From: Rhodococcus wratislaviensis
GTDB taxonomy: Bacteria > Actinomycetota > Actinomycetes > Mycobacteriales > Mycobacteriaceae
Direction: 5' to 3'
NCBI RefSeq assembly: GCF_900455735.1
Contig: NZ_UAUI01000001.1
Coordinates: 806,001 to 870,000 of the forward strand
DNA length: 64,000 bases
A program made the translations under genes and the position numbers. Shown in pieces: positions 10,042-18,281 of the stretch. The notes under the pieces are model-generated. The model made no database searches, was not told the origin of the DNA, and saw only the letters and a list, made by a program, of their open reading frames with translations. The first letter of the stretch is position 1; every line of letters starts with the position of its first letter.

Positions 10042-10686
10042 TCAGCATCTGGCCATCGCGGCGATTCGCAGGTCACGGGTGCGGGATTGGTGCGCGATCA
10101 TGAGAAGCCTCTCCTGCTCGGCATTTCCCGAGCGGACGGCGGTCAGGATATCGCGGTGCTCGGTTTCGATCTGCTGCAGATTCGATTCGGCCTGCGCTTC
10201 TTCCGCGTCGTACACCCGAAGCTGGGCGTCGAGTCGATCCATCAATTCGGCGATCGTCTGGTTGTGTGCAGCGCTGCGCAGCGCACTGTGCCATTCGTTG
10301 TGTAGAGCCAAGCTTGTCACGGGATCGGGGGTTTCGACGGCCTGGTCGAACGGTCGGGTGAGTCGAGCGAGGTCGAGGTCGGTGTGGCGGGTGGCCGCGG
10401 AGTAGGCGAACGCCGATTCGAGGGCCATACGGGCCTCGCAGATCTCGAGCACTTCTTCGGCGGACCGCTCGCGCACCCGGTACCCGCGCGGCGCCTGGAC
10501 GACGAGGCCCTCGTAGTCCAGGCGCTGCATCGCTTCGCGCACCGGTGTGCGGGAGAGCCCGAGTTCGGTGCCGATCGTCGCGGGCACCAGCATCGTTCCC
10601 GGGCGGTAGGTGCCCCCGGTGATGCGCTCGCGTAGTTGCTTGTACGCCGATGACTCTCGTTCCACGGGTTGTCCTCTCTCCGGCAT
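10042..10686 (-). CDS. GntR-family regulator, FCD (FadR) subfamily
   Basis: About 214 residues. The N-terminal winged helix reads AYKQLRERITGGTYRPGTML...LGLSRTPVREAMQRLDYEGLV, the diagnostic GntR signature. The all-helical FCD effector domain follows with conserved R/H/H positions (EICEARMALES, LHNEWHSALRSAAHNQ, EHRDILTAVRSGN). The ATG at 10686 begins MPERGQPVERESS; earlier in-frame starts would give an unnatural leader. A near-palindrome TGTATAC-AGAT-GCATACA at 10751-10768, 65 bases upstream of the start, matches the TGTATAC-type operators of this subfamily and suggests self-repression. The target operon is unclear because the adjacent ABC genes are broken. Confidence 0.88.
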   Translation of the reverse strand: MPERGQPVERESSAYKQLRERITGGTYRPGTMLVPATIGTELGLSRTPVREAMQRLDYEGLVVQAPRGYRVRERSAEEVLEICEARMALESAFAYSAATRHTDLDLARLTRPFDQAVETPDPVTSLALHNEWHSALRSAAHNQTIAELMDRLDAQLRVYDAEEAQAESNLQQIETEHRDILTAVRSGNAEQERLLMIAHQSRTRDLRIAAMARC

Positions 10687-10750
10687 GAAGACATGCCATG
10701 ACGCAACCCTTACCGGAGCGCAGGCGTTCGAGTAAATGGTTTGATCCGTG

Positions 10751-10768
10751 TGTATACAGATGCATACA
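10751..10768. promoter_or_regulatory. Probable GntR operator (TGTATAC/GCATACA)
   Basis: Inverted repeat TGTATAC-AGAT-GCATACA, one mismatch in seven-base arms, upstream of the minus-strand gntR start at 10686. GntR/FCD regulators commonly bind TTGTATACAA-like sites. A second gntR in this window has TGTATACA at 43993-44000 beside its own start. Confidence 0.6.
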
Positions 10769-10986
10769 TCTATGTGCAGTTGTTCGTAGGCTCCTTCGGC
10801 GTCGGCACAAGGAGAAGTCATGCACAACCACCCACCCATCCATCCTGGGCGTCCGATATGTCTGACACCCAGGTCGCACCGCGCCGCGGCGCCACCTCAC
10901 CTCCCGGCGACCGCCCGTCGGCGCCGCGCCGCCGCCGCCGGCCCGCGGTGCTGTTGAGGTCGAGACCGACGAGGGAGGGCGGGGCA

Positions 10987-11715
10987 TCAGCGACTTCCGT
11001 TTTGGTAGTGAGGGTTCCAGCGCAACACCCGGGCCTCGATGAACCGGGTGATCTGGTCCGCGAGCAGACCCGCGATCGCGTACAGAAGAATGGCGAGGAC
11101 GATGCGGTCGTTGCGCAGCATGTCGCGGCCGTTCTGGGCGAGGAAGCCGATGCCCTCGCTGGTGGCGATGGTCTCGGCGATCACCAGGGTCAGCCACGCG
11201 ACGCCGAGGGCGTATCGGATGCCGGTGAGGATCATCGGCATCGCGCCGGGGACGATGATGTCGCGGATCCGGGCGCCGCGGCCGAGTCCGTATGACTCGC
11301 CCAGCTGGATCAGTCTGGGATCCACGGTACGGATACCCGCGACGGTGTTGAGGTAGACGGGGAAGATCACGCCGAGCATGACGGGGACGATCTTCGGCAG
11401 TTCCCCGATGCCGAACGCGGCGATCAGCAGCGGCACCAGCGCGAGGTGTGGCAGCGCCCGCAGCATCCGCAGGGTGCGGTCGACGAGCCCCTCCGCGATC
11501 TTCGAGAGCCCGACGAGGAAGCCGAGCAGCAGGCCGAGGGAGGCGCCGAGGGTGAACCCGATCAGGATCCAGCGCACACTCACCAGAAGATGCCACTGCA
11601 GTTCGCCCGACGTCCACAGCTGATCCGCGGTGGCGAGCACCGTGCTGGGCGGGGGAAGGATCGACGGGGATATCGCGCCGGTCGACGACGCCCACTGCCA
11701 GCCGAGGATCAGCAC
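10987..11715 (-). pseudogene. ABC transporter permease (SsuC/TauC type), 5' truncated
   Basis: Inner-membrane permease of the nitrate/sulfonate/taurine ABC family, about 243 residues of native-looking sequence from [13 protein letters not shown] to the stop. The EAA-like loop region reads SYGLGRGARIRDIIVPGAMPMILTGIRYALG, with several hydrophobic helices. The native reading ends at about 11715, where a fragment of an ATPase gene begins on the opposite strand. The normal N-terminal cytoplasmic segment and first helix start are missing, so an upstream extension would encode unrelated sequence. A GTG at 11715 might still initiate a shortened product, but the partner genes are also broken. Confidence 0.75.
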
Positions 11716-11720
11716 TCGGC

Positions 11721-12161
11721 ACCCGAAACCAGCGCGACAAGGCGGTCGAGTTGCTCCACGCGGTCGGCCTCGCCGGCAGGGAGACGGACTGGCCCTCCGA
11801 ATTGTCCGGCGGGCAGCGCCAACGCGTCGCCCTGGCCCGCGCACTGCTACATCAGCCCGACGTACTGCTGCTCGACGAGCCCTTCGGCGCCCTCGACGCC
11901 ATCACCCGGGTCGCGATGCAGCAGTTGCTCGAGCGGGTGCTGGCCGACCGGCCCCGCACCGTTCTTCTCGTCACCCACGACGTCGAGGAAGCGCTCGTCC
12001 TCTCCGACCGCGTCCTGCTGCTCACCGAGCAGGGCATCACCCGTGACCTGCCGATCCCGCAGGCGCGGCCACGATCACGCGGTGACAGCCGGCTCGCGGC
12101 CTGAAAGAAGGAGTTGCTCGACGGACTCCTGCACGCCGACACCACGCTCACCTTCCCCTGA
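11721..12161 (+). pseudogene. ABC transporter ATPase (SsuB/TauB type), 3' part with premature stop
   Basis: C-terminal half of an ATP-binding cassette. It enters abruptly with [19 protein letters not shown], then the ABC signature [15 protein letters not shown], Walker [13 protein letters not shown], and the H-loop [11 protein letters not shown]. Walker A and the first half are absent. A TGA at 12102-12104 interrupts the frame; the same frame resumes as KKELLDGLLHADTTLTFP to a stop at 12159-12161, which looks like the original C-terminus. It abuts the permease fragment head to head, which is not the usual co-directional operon order. Confidence 0.75.
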
Positions 12162-12187
12162 TCCCACCCGAAAGGTCCATCCTCTCC

Positions 12188-12289
12188 ATGTCTTCGCGCG
12201 TCAACCCGTCCCTCGCGGCACTCGACCGCCGCTGTTTCCTCAAGCCCGCCGGGGCCAAGGGATCAGCCTCATCAACACTTTCCATCTGA
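12188..12289 (+). pseudogene. Signal-peptide stub of an ABC substrate-binding protein
   Basis: Starts 26 bases after the native end of the ATPase fragment and reads MSSRVNPSLAALDRRCFLKP followed by AGAKG. That is the twin-arginine-like beginning of a solute-binding protein. It then stops after 33 residues. This is the expected third gene of the decayed sulfonate/taurine-type transporter. Confidence 0.5.
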
Positions 12290-12466
12290 ACTGGCGAACA
12301 CAGCCCTGCCGTTGCCCACCACGCGTTCGACGCACAACACTTCACCGGAATCCCTCTCCACACGGAATATTTGGGTAGGAACACGGTGAAAGTCCGACCG
12401 CCGCAAGCCTTTAAGTAGACAGGTGTTCTCATCCGATACTCTACATTCACTCCGATTCCCGCCTGA

Positions 12467-12500
12467 CCGCCAGCCCGGTGTCTCACTACCAGGCTGGCGG
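12467..12500 (-). terminator. Hairpin downstream of the VOC gene
   Basis: Perfect 9-bp arms CCGCCAGCC (12467-12475) and GGCTGGCGG (12492-12500), 42 bases past the minus-strand VOC stop. No T-run is evident. It most likely ends the cupin-VOC transcript. Confidence 0.55.
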
Positions 12501-12541
12501 CCACCGTTCCGACCGAGTGCGGGAAACGGACGTAGTGCGAA

Positions 12542-13078
12542 TCAGACTGCCGGGTTGACGACCCTGACCGGGTCCGTGCCGTCCCAGCTCTTCGCGGCTT
12601 CTTCGAAGGCGGCGAACATCTCCGTCACGCCGGTTCCGCCTCCGACGTCACCGATCTCGACGGCGAGGTGCTGACCTGCCGTGTCGAAGTAGACGAACCG
12701 GCCGAAGCCGCTGATGCTGCCGGTGAAGGTGGCCGCCTCGCCCGACGCCTGTGCCTGCAGAACCGTGTCATCGAAGTCGTCGGCGAACACCGCGAGGTGA
12801 TGCAGTCCAGGGCCGTGCTCAGCGATGAAGTCGCGGTAGGGCGACGGGCCTGCGTCGTTCTGCTCGATGAGCTCGATCTGCATGGACCCGCTGTAGGCGA
12901 TCGCGACCGTCAGGTCGATCTCGACGCTCTGTCCAAGGTAGTGCACGTCCTCGAACGGGATGTGCTCGACGACGAAGAACGGGCCGACGCCACGCTTGTT
13001 CGTCCAGTAATCGAGCTCGGCGTCGATGTCGGTGACCGCGTAGCCGAGCTGCCGGACCGGCCCCAGTGAGCACTTCAC
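12542..13078 (-). CDS. VOC-superfamily protein (glyoxalase/dioxygenase fold)
   Basis: 178-residue vicinal-oxygen-chelate protein with paired beta-alpha-beta modules: GPVRQLGYAVTDIDAELDYW at the start, IELIEQNDAGPSPYRDFIAEHGPGLHHLAVFADDF in the middle and a closing EIGDVGG segment. The GPGLHHLAV histidine is a typical metal ligand; the first-module ligand position is less clear. The GTG at 13078 overlaps the stop of the upstream cupin gene by four bases (GTGA), so the two are co-translated. Likely a small-molecule lyase, isomerase or extradiol-type enzyme in the same pathway as the cupin; the substrate is unknown. Confidence 0.8.
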   Translation of the reverse strand: MKCSLGPVRQLGYAVTDIDAELDYWTNKRGVGPFFVVEHIPFEDVHYLGQSVEIDLTVAIAYSGSMQIELIEQNDAGPSPYRDFIAEHGPGLHHLAVFADDFDDTVLQAQASGEAATFTGSISGFGRFVYFDTAGQHLAVEIGDVGGGTGVTEMFAAFEEAAKSWDGTDPVRVVNPAV

Positions 13079-13620
13079 TTCGCGGCCTCGGGGACCATGC
13101 TGTGCATGCCGACCGACGGATCGGTCGCGTAGTCGACGAGCTGGGTGTGACCGACGGCGTCGTTCGCCGCAGCGATGTAGTAATGCAGGCGGGCGTCCGC
13201 GATGGCGCCGAGCTCGCCCTCGGGCCCGTAACCGGCGATCGGTCCGTCGACCATGGCGAACATCGTCGTGCCCTGCGGCGACGTCGGAGAGTGGACCGCA
13301 CCCGCGACCTCGCACGTGTACATCCCGGTCTCGCCCTTGTCGTCCTCGTCGTAGTAGAAGCCGCCGTCGATGATGTACGCCTGCACGTTGCCGATGTGCC
13401 AGTGCGGCGGTGCGACGCTGCCGGCATCGACCTGCAGGATGACGGTGAACGATCCGGTGACGAGGTTGCAGTAGAGGAGCTTGAAACGGGTACCGGGCAT
13501 GAGCCAATCGGTCCACGGGATCTGCTCGGGATCGATGAATTCCTTGCGTGCTCCCTTTGCGGTGATGCCGGGATTGGTCATCCAGTACTCGGGGCCTGCA
13601 GTGCGCATGATCGCATCCAA
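13075..13620 (-). CDS. Cupin-domain protein, 2,4'-dihydroxyacetophenone dioxygenase-like
   Basis: 181 residues. The cupin core has VDAGSVAPPHWHIGNVQAYIIDGGFYYDEDDKGETGMYTCE, giving the HxH and downstream Glu of motif 1. HSPTSPQGTTMFAMVDGPIAGY follows as motif 2. The family includes acetylacetone-cleaving and dihydroxyacetophenone dioxygenases that cut a C-C bond beside a ketone using a mononuclear metal. It overlaps the VOC gene and is divergent from a LysR gene across 175 bases that hold two inverted repeats. An internal Met four residues in (MRTAGPEYW) is an alternative start. Confidence 0.72.
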   Translation of the reverse strand: MDAIMRTAGPEYWMTNPGITAKGARKEFIDPEQIPWTDWLMPGTRFKLLYCNLVTGSFTVILQVDAGSVAPPHWHIGNVQAYIIDGGFYYDEDDKGETGMYTCEVAGAVHSPTSPQGTTMFAMVDGPIAGYGPEGELGAIADARLHYYIAAANDAVGHTQLVDYATDPSVGMHSMVPEAAK

Positions 13621-13699
13621 TCTTCGTGGGGAGAATGCCCGGAATTGTGATGTGGCTGCCGTGGTCCGGGTGGCCTCGGGAGTGATTTAGAATCTCCTC

Positions 13700-13752
13700 G
13701 GTAACGAATGTGATGTCCATTACACTTGTTTTCATTTCGTTAACCTGTTGCT
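13700..13752. promoter_or_regulatory. Divergent promoter with two nested inverted repeats
   Basis: Between the cupin (minus) and LysR (plus) genes. The outer near-palindrome is GGTAACGAATG at 13700-13710 against CATTTCGTTAAC at 13733-13744. The inner one is GTGATG-TC-CATTAC at 13710-13723, with one mismatch. An almost identical inner site lies at 21923-21936. These fit operator sites for the divergently encoded LysR or a shared regulator. Confidence 0.5.
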
Positions 13753-13795
13753 TATCGCGGCAGGTCAGAGATTCAGGAATAGGCGCGGTGACCAG

Positions 13796-14683
13796 GTGGA
13801 CGATCTGAATCCGAGGCTCGTCGCATACTTCGTCTCGGTGATCGAAGAGGGACATTTCGGTCGCGCATCGGAGAAGCTCTTCATCAGCACGCCTGCATTG
13901 AGTCAGCAGATCAAGAGGCTTGAAAAGCAGTTGGGCGTCGAATTGATCGACAGATCGGCGCATCCGTTGCAGCCGACGGCGGCCGGGCGCCGGTTCCTGC
14001 CCGAGGCCCGGGCCTTTCTGGCCACCGCACGACGGGCGGTGGAGGCGGCGACATCGGAGGTTCCGCCGGTTCGGCTGGGGTTCATGGCGGCCTCCCTTGT
14101 CGGGCAGACCCGTCGTTTTCTGGAACTCGTGAGAGAGCGCCAGCCGAGGCTCGAGGTGGCCTTGGTCGAGCTTCAATGGGCCGATTTGGCAGGCGCGGTC
14201 CGGTCGGGTGAGGTCGACGGATCGATCCTCCGTCCGCCGATGTCGGACCGGTCCGGACTCCGACTCGACGTGCTGTGTGACGAGGCGCGTGTGGCGGTGC
14301 TTCCGGTTGGGCATCCGCTCGCGGGCCGCGACTACGTCGATCTGGGCGATCTCGACGACGAACCGCATGTCCGGTCGGACGGCGCCGACCCCGAATGGGT
14401 CAGGTGGTGGGCGTGCGACCCTCGGCCGAGTGGTCGGCCGGTCGTTTACGGCCCGTCGGTACGCACCATGGACGAGATGCTCGAAGTTGTGGCGAGTGGA
14501 GCGGCGATTGTGATTACCACCAGAGCCGTGGAGGCCACACGACCGCATGAGGGCGTCGTCTTCGTGCCGGTCAGGGATGCGCCGCGGTCGACGATGTGCC
14601 TCTGTACACGGCGGGACGACCTGAGCGCGGGTACACGTGCGCTGATCGACGGTGCCATGGAGTTCAGAGGGAACGTCCTATAG
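13796..14683 (+). CDS. LysR-type transcriptional regulator
   Basis: About 295 residues. The N-terminal winged HTH reads LVAYFVSVIEEGHFGRASEKLFISTPALSQQIKRLEKQLGVELIDR, and the effector domain starts near PPVRLGFMAASLVGQ. I prefer the GTG at 13796 (VDDLNPRLVAYF), which puts the HTH at the usual distance from the N-terminus; an in-frame start at 13748 would add a non-homologous leader. Divergent from the cupin-VOC pair, so the likely regulator of that pair and possibly of the acyl-CoA cluster that shares its operator-like repeat. A strong structured hairpin follows its stop. Confidence 0.85.
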   Translation: MDDLNPRLVAYFVSVIEEGHFGRASEKLFISTPALSQQIKRLEKQLGVELIDRSAHPLQPTAAGRRFLPEARAFLATARRAVEAATSEVPPVRLGFMAASLVGQTRRFLELVRERQPRLEVALVELQWADLAGAVRSGEVDGSILRPPMSDRSGLRLDVLCDEARVAVLPVGHPLAGRDYVDLGDLDDEPHVRSDGADPEWVRWWACDPRPSGRPVVYGPSVRTMDEMLEVVASGAAIVITTRAVEATRPHEGVVFVPVRDAPRSTMCLCTRRDDLSAGTRALIDGAMEFRGNVL

Positions 14684-14718
14684 GGGCGAGTGACGCGATT
14701 CGGTATGGGTGGAGAGCG

Positions 14719-14778
14719 GTCAGACGGTCCCATGGTCGGATCCTCGATGACGAGGCACCTGGTCCGGGACCGTCTGAC
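14719..14778. terminator. Nested 13-bp hairpin downstream of lysR
   Basis: Perfect 13-bp arms GTCAGACGGTCCC (14719-14731) and GGGACCGTCTGAC (14766-14778) enclose a second perfect stem, CCTCG-ATGA-CGAGG (about 14741-14754). It begins 36 bases after the LysR stop. It could be a terminator, or an end of the decayed IS30-like element that follows. Confidence 0.55.
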
Positions 14779-14822
14779 ATGGTGAGTGTCAACGGAACCC
14801 GAAAGTTGACCCCTTTCCGGCC

Positions 14823-15300
14823 TTGGGTTCGAGTATTCGTCGCAACACCCTCTTGGTAAAAGAATCGGGTGGAGATGTGCTGCCCGAGGATTCTCGATCC
14901 GGACGCTACCTGTCATTGCTCGAGCGCGAGCGCATCGCTGTCCTGCACGCTCAGCAGTGCAGTGTTCGTGAGATCGCTCGCCGCCTGAATCGGGCGCCGT
15001 CGACGATCTCACGGGAATTGCGCCGAAACATGCGCGCCGGCGACGACGGGAATTACGACGCCGGTCTGGCGCACTCGCGAGCTCGAGAGCAGACGCGTCG
15101 TCGTCGGCGCAGCATCTTCGCTCGCGACAGTGCGCTGCGGACGCTGGTGCAGGACAAGCTCAAGTTGCATTGCCTCCCCGGCAGGATGGCCACGCTTTGG
15201 AACAGGGCATGTCGCAGCTCACACGACCGGCATCGCTACCTCAGCGTCATGAAAGGCTCGCGCGAGCTCGGCCGAAATCCGCCGCGGGACGACACCTCGT
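14823..15300 (+). pseudogene. IS30-family transposase, 5' fragment
   Basis: Residues after the start-proximal leader read YLSLLERERIAVLHAQQCSV, then REIARRLNRAPSTISRELRRN, the hallmark N-terminal HTH of IS30 transposases, and SRAREQTRRRRRSIFARDSALRTLVQDKLKLHC. Family character is lost after about residue 118, and the DDE catalytic domain is absent. A remnant, not an active element. No terminal repeats were identified. Confidence 0.75.
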
Positions 15301-15508
15301 GACCCTCTCTGATCGCCCACTCACGAGTCTCCCTCGCGACGTCTTCACCGGAGCCTCACTCCCCATTTCCTCGTCACCGAGGCCCATTTTGACCAGTTGT
15401 GCAGGATCGGCTCGGAGGTGCCGAAGTCTTTCGCGATCTCGTTCAGCGGGGCTGCGCGCTTGCGGCGACCCGTCGTGGCGGAAACGATTCGGGGAACGGC
15501 TTCGACAT
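15290..15508 (-). pseudogene. IS3-family transposase orfA, degenerate
   Basis: On the minus strand from ATG 15508, pieces in different frames read MSKPFPESFRHD, LNEIAKDFGTSEPILHNWSKWAS and EEMGSEAPVKTSRGRL. This is the HTH-bearing OrfA of IS3-type elements, with at least two frameshifts. It meets the IS30 remnant tail to tail. No orfB is seen. Confidence 0.6.
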
Positions 15509-15626
15509 TGCAGCACCCTTCCGCATGAAGACTGATTTCACAGGTCAGATGTCAACCATTGCGGGTGCAGCCCCTTCGACTGTCATCGTGCAATCTATCC
15601 GGTGGGGATTTCGCAAGTTTGCGACG

Positions 15627-16082
15627 TTAATTCGGAACGTAGATGCTGACGATCTCCGCAATACAAACCGGCTTGTCGGCATTCTCGCGTCCAATCGTGA
15701 CGGCCGTGACAACCTGGACGCCCGAGGGAACGGTTTCAACGTTTGCTATGTCAACTGCAGCCCGAATCCGCGAGCCGACGGGGGCGGGTGCTGGGAATCG
15801 AACCTTGTTCGACCCGTAGTTGATTCCCATTCGGACGCCGTTGACGGCGTAGACCTCCCATACGAGCATCGGGATCATCGAAGTCAGCAGATGTCCGTGG
15901 GCAATGGTGGCGCCGAACGGTCCGTCAGCAGCCCGTGAGGGATCGACGTGAATCCACTGGTGGTCACCCGTCGCGTCAGCGAACGAGTCGATTTTCTCCT
16001 GGGTGAGGGTGTGCCATGACGAGTAGCCGATCCGGGTGTTCGCCACCGCGTGTAGTTCGTCGATTCCGTTGAGTGTCTTCAC
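15627..16082 (-). CDS. MaoC-family (R)-specific enoyl-CoA hydratase
   Basis: 151-residue hot-dog-fold hydratase that adds water to trans-2-enoyl-CoA or removes it from (R)-3-hydroxyacyl-CoA. The hydratase-2 motif is visible as FADATGDHQWIHVDPSRAADGPFGATIAHGHLLTSM, with the catalytic Asp/His pair in GDHQWIH. Length and motif placement are normal. The GTG at 16082 overlaps the fabG stop by four bases, so the two are translated together. With the adjacent ketoreductase, deleted thiolase and acyl-CoA ligase it forms a beta-oxidation-like set. Confidence 0.88.
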   Translation of the reverse strand: MKTLNGIDELHAVANTRIGYSSWHTLTQEKIDSFADATGDHQWIHVDPSRAADGPFGATIAHGHLLTSMIPMLVWEVYAVNGVRMGINYGSNKVRFPAPAPVGSRIRAAVDIANVETVPSGVQVVTAVTIGRENADKPVCIAEIVSIYVPN

Positions 16083-16852
16083 GCTTTGGGCCCTCCGGCG
16101 ACGTAGAGAACCTGTCCGGAGACGAATCCGGCTCCCTCACTGGCAAGGAATGAGATCGTGTGTGCGATGTCGTCGGGGACCCCAACTCGGGCGACGGGGA
16201 TGTCGGCGGCCGCCCTCTTCTTGAGATCGTCGAATTTCATTCCCATTCGCTCCGCCGTCGCGGCTGTCATCTCGGTCTCGATGAAACCGGGAGCAACGGC
16301 GTTGGCGGTAACGCCGAATTTGCCGAGTTCGAGGGCTAGAGTTTTGGTGAAACCTTGCAGCCCGGCTTTGGCTGCGGCGTAGTTCGCTTGACCACGGTTT
16401 CCGAGCGCCGACACGCTCGAGAGGTTGATGATTCGTCCAAAACCAGCCTGAGTCATGTGTCCCTGGACCTCTCTCGTCATCAGGAACGAGCCACGCAAGT
16501 GGACGTTCATGACTGTATCCCATTCGGTGGCAGACATTTTGAACAGAAGATTGTCGCGGGTGACGCCCGCGTTGTTGACCAGAACGACCGGCACTCCGAG
16601 CTCCGTTGTGATCTTATCCACTGCCTTCTCGACACCAGTTCCGTTGGAGACATCTGCGCCGACAGCAAGTGCAGTGCCTCCGCCCTGGGTGATCGTGTCA
16701 ACCACGTACTGGGCGGCGACCTCATCGAGGTCGAGGACGGCGACAGCGTGGCCGTCTGCTGCGAGCCGCTGCGCGACGGCGGCGCCGATTCCCCGTGCAG
16801 CGCCGGTGACAATTGCGGTACGGCGGTGTTCGGGATGAGGTGATGCGTTCAC
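16079..16852 (-). CDS. FabG-like 3-ketoacyl-CoA/ACP reductase (SDR)
   Basis: 257-residue classical short-chain dehydrogenase. Cofactor motif TGAARGIG near residue 17, NNAG in VLVNNAGVTRDNLLFKM, catalytic Ser in NLSSVSALG and YAAAKAG, the YxxxK dyad. The substrate loop GFIETEMTAATAERMG is typical of FabG/PhaB enzymes. Acidic residues after the first beta strand (DLDEVAAQ) could favour NAD(H). It overlaps maoC downstream and follows a deleted thiolase gene. Likely role: interconverting 3-hydroxyacyl- and 3-ketoacyl-CoA in this catabolic cluster. Confidence 0.88.
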   Translation of the reverse strand: MNASPHPEHRRTAIVTGAARGIGAAVAQRLAADGHAVAVLDLDEVAAQYVVDTITQGGGTALAVGADVSNGTGVEKAVDKITTELGVPVVLVNNAGVTRDNLLFKMSATEWDTVMNVHLRGSFLMTREVQGHMTQAGFGRIINLSSVSALGNRGQANYAAAKAGLQGFTKTLALELGKFGVTANAVAPGFIETEMTAATAERMGMKFDDLKKRAAADIPVARVGVPDDIAHTISFLASEGAGFVSGQVLYVAGGPKA

Positions 16853-16896
16853 GAGATCGAGGTTCCTCTCGAGGATTGGATCGATGTAACTTCGGG

Positions 16897-17250
16897 TCAG
16901 GAGAGCGTTCGAGGATCAGGGCATGCCCTGTCCTTCGCCTACGCACATGGTTTCGAGGCCGAAGTGCTTGTCGTGCGTCTGTAGTGAGTTGATGAGGGTG
17001 CTGGTGATCCGCGCACCGGTCATGCCGAACGGGTGGACGATGACGATGCCCCACCGTTGACGTTCAGTCGCTGTTCGCCGCCACCGAGCATGAGGTCGTC
17101 GATGTCGCTTGGATCGAGTGCAGGTACTTTCGCCAACGCGGTCGTGACCATCTGGACGGTGAGGTTATCGGGCCGAATGTCCTTGAAGGAGCCCTTGATG
17201 GCTCTTCCGGTCGGCGAACGTGCAGTGGCGACGATGACAGCTTCAGGCAA
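16897..17250 (-). pseudogene. Thiolase with large internal deletion and frameshift
   Basis: The first ~70 residues are a normal acetyl-CoA acyltransferase start (MPEAVIVATARSPTGRAIKG ... IDDLMLGGGEQ). The sequence then jumps to the C-terminal thiolase motif, NVNGG followed by IVIVHPFGMTGARITSTLIN and a GQG-containing end, which is one base out of frame. About 260 residues, including the active-site Cys region, are missing. The gene cannot make a thiolase; the cluster probably relies on one elsewhere. Confidence 0.8.
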
Positions 17251-17308
17251 GGTTGTTCCTCCAATCGGTGATTGCTGTGTGGAAGAAGGTGCAAGTGGTG
17301 GTTCACTT

Positions 17309-18145
17309 TCAGCCGGCGCAGCCGGAGATCCCGCCGTCGAGCGGAATGATGGTGCCGGTCAGATAGGAGCCGGCACGGGAGGCGAGGTACCGGACCGTGC
17401 CGATCAGGTCGTCGGTTTGTCCGTAGCGGCCCAGCGGGACGCGCTCGAGGAGCTCTGCCTCGACCTGTGGATCCGCCGCGACGTGTCCGAGCATGTCCGT
17501 CGAGATCGGGCCGGGGGCGATGGCGTTGACGGTGATGCCGTCGGACGCCAGTTGCTTGGCTAGATGGCGGGTGACCATGTGCAGCCCGGCTTTGCTCGCA
17601 CTGTAGGAGTAGTTTTCCCAGCTCGGTGTAGTCAAGGCATCGACGCTGCCGATGTTGATGACACGGGCGGGTTGGTCGGGACGGGCCGCATTGCGCAGAA
17701 GCGGAAGCGTTCCCGTGATGAGGTAGAACGGAGCGACAAGGTTGGTGTTGAGCACCTTCGTCCAACCGATGAGGGGGAACTCTTCAAGTGGGGCACCCCA
17801 GGTGGCCCCGGCATTGTTCACCAGGATGTCGATGCTTGTCAGGTGCTCGCCGAGCCAGTCGACCAGACCGGTCACCCCTTCAGCGGACGACAGGTCGCTG
17901 GCGACGGGGGTGCAGCGTCCTGCCGTTCCGGCAGCGTCTGCCTCGGCATTGATGGCTTCGGCCGTCGCGCGGCACTGTTCTTCCTTTCGGCTGGTGATGA
18001 CAACGTGGGCACCGCCCAGTACCAGGCCGCGGGCGATCATGGCGCCGATTCCTCGTGAGCCACCGGTTACGACGGCGGTCCTCCCGGCGACAGAGAAGAG
18101 GATCTCGGGTGCCGGTCGCTCTTCGGAGGTGGTTGCACTATTCAT
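17309..18145 (-). CDS. SDR-family oxidoreductase
   Basis: 278-residue short-chain dehydrogenase/reductase with TGGSRGIG (about residues 27-34), NNAG in DILVNNAGATWGAPLEEFP, catalytic Ser in NIGSVDALT and the YSASK Tyr-Lys pair. The basic residues after the second beta strand (ITSRKEEQ) suggest NADP(H). It resembles the group annotated as gluconate 5-dehydrogenase or 3-ketoacyl reductases, which does not fix the substrate. It lies between an AraC regulator and the deleted thiolase, all on the minus strand. Confidence 0.85.
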   Translation of the reverse strand: MNSATTSEERPAPEILFSVAGRTAVVTGGSRGIGAMIARGLVLGGAHVVITSRKEEQCRATAEAINAEADAAGTAGRCTPVASDLSSAEGVTGLVDWLGEHLTSIDILVNNAGATWGAPLEEFPLIGWTKVLNTNLVAPFYLITGTLPLLRNAARPDQPARVINIGSVDALTTPSWENYSYSASKAGLHMVTRHLAKQLASDGITVNAIAPGPISTDMLGHVAADPQVEAELLERVPLGRYGQTDDLIGTVRYLASRAGSYLTGTIIPLDGGISGCAG

Positions 18146-18281
18146 GCTATCGACGCTAGGACCGGGTTGGCGTTATCTCTTGGGGGGCAGCGCACTTCGC
18201 TTGCATTGCGCGCAGCGGACATGAGCAGACCTGCGGGCGGGCCCGGTCGTCGAGCCTGAGCCGCCACGCGAGTCTGCTGAT

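Noticed and set aside
10073-11740. 555-codon minus-strand open frame across gntR and the permease
   Set aside because: Arg/Pro-rich composition with no family motifs; it is a frame shadow of the GntR and permease genes in GC-rich DNA.
12542-14548. 668-codon minus-strand frame that includes the VOC gene
   Set aside because: Only the last 178 residues have family character; the upstream part is antisense to LysR and out of frame with the cupin gene. The GTG overlapping the cupin stop is the real start.
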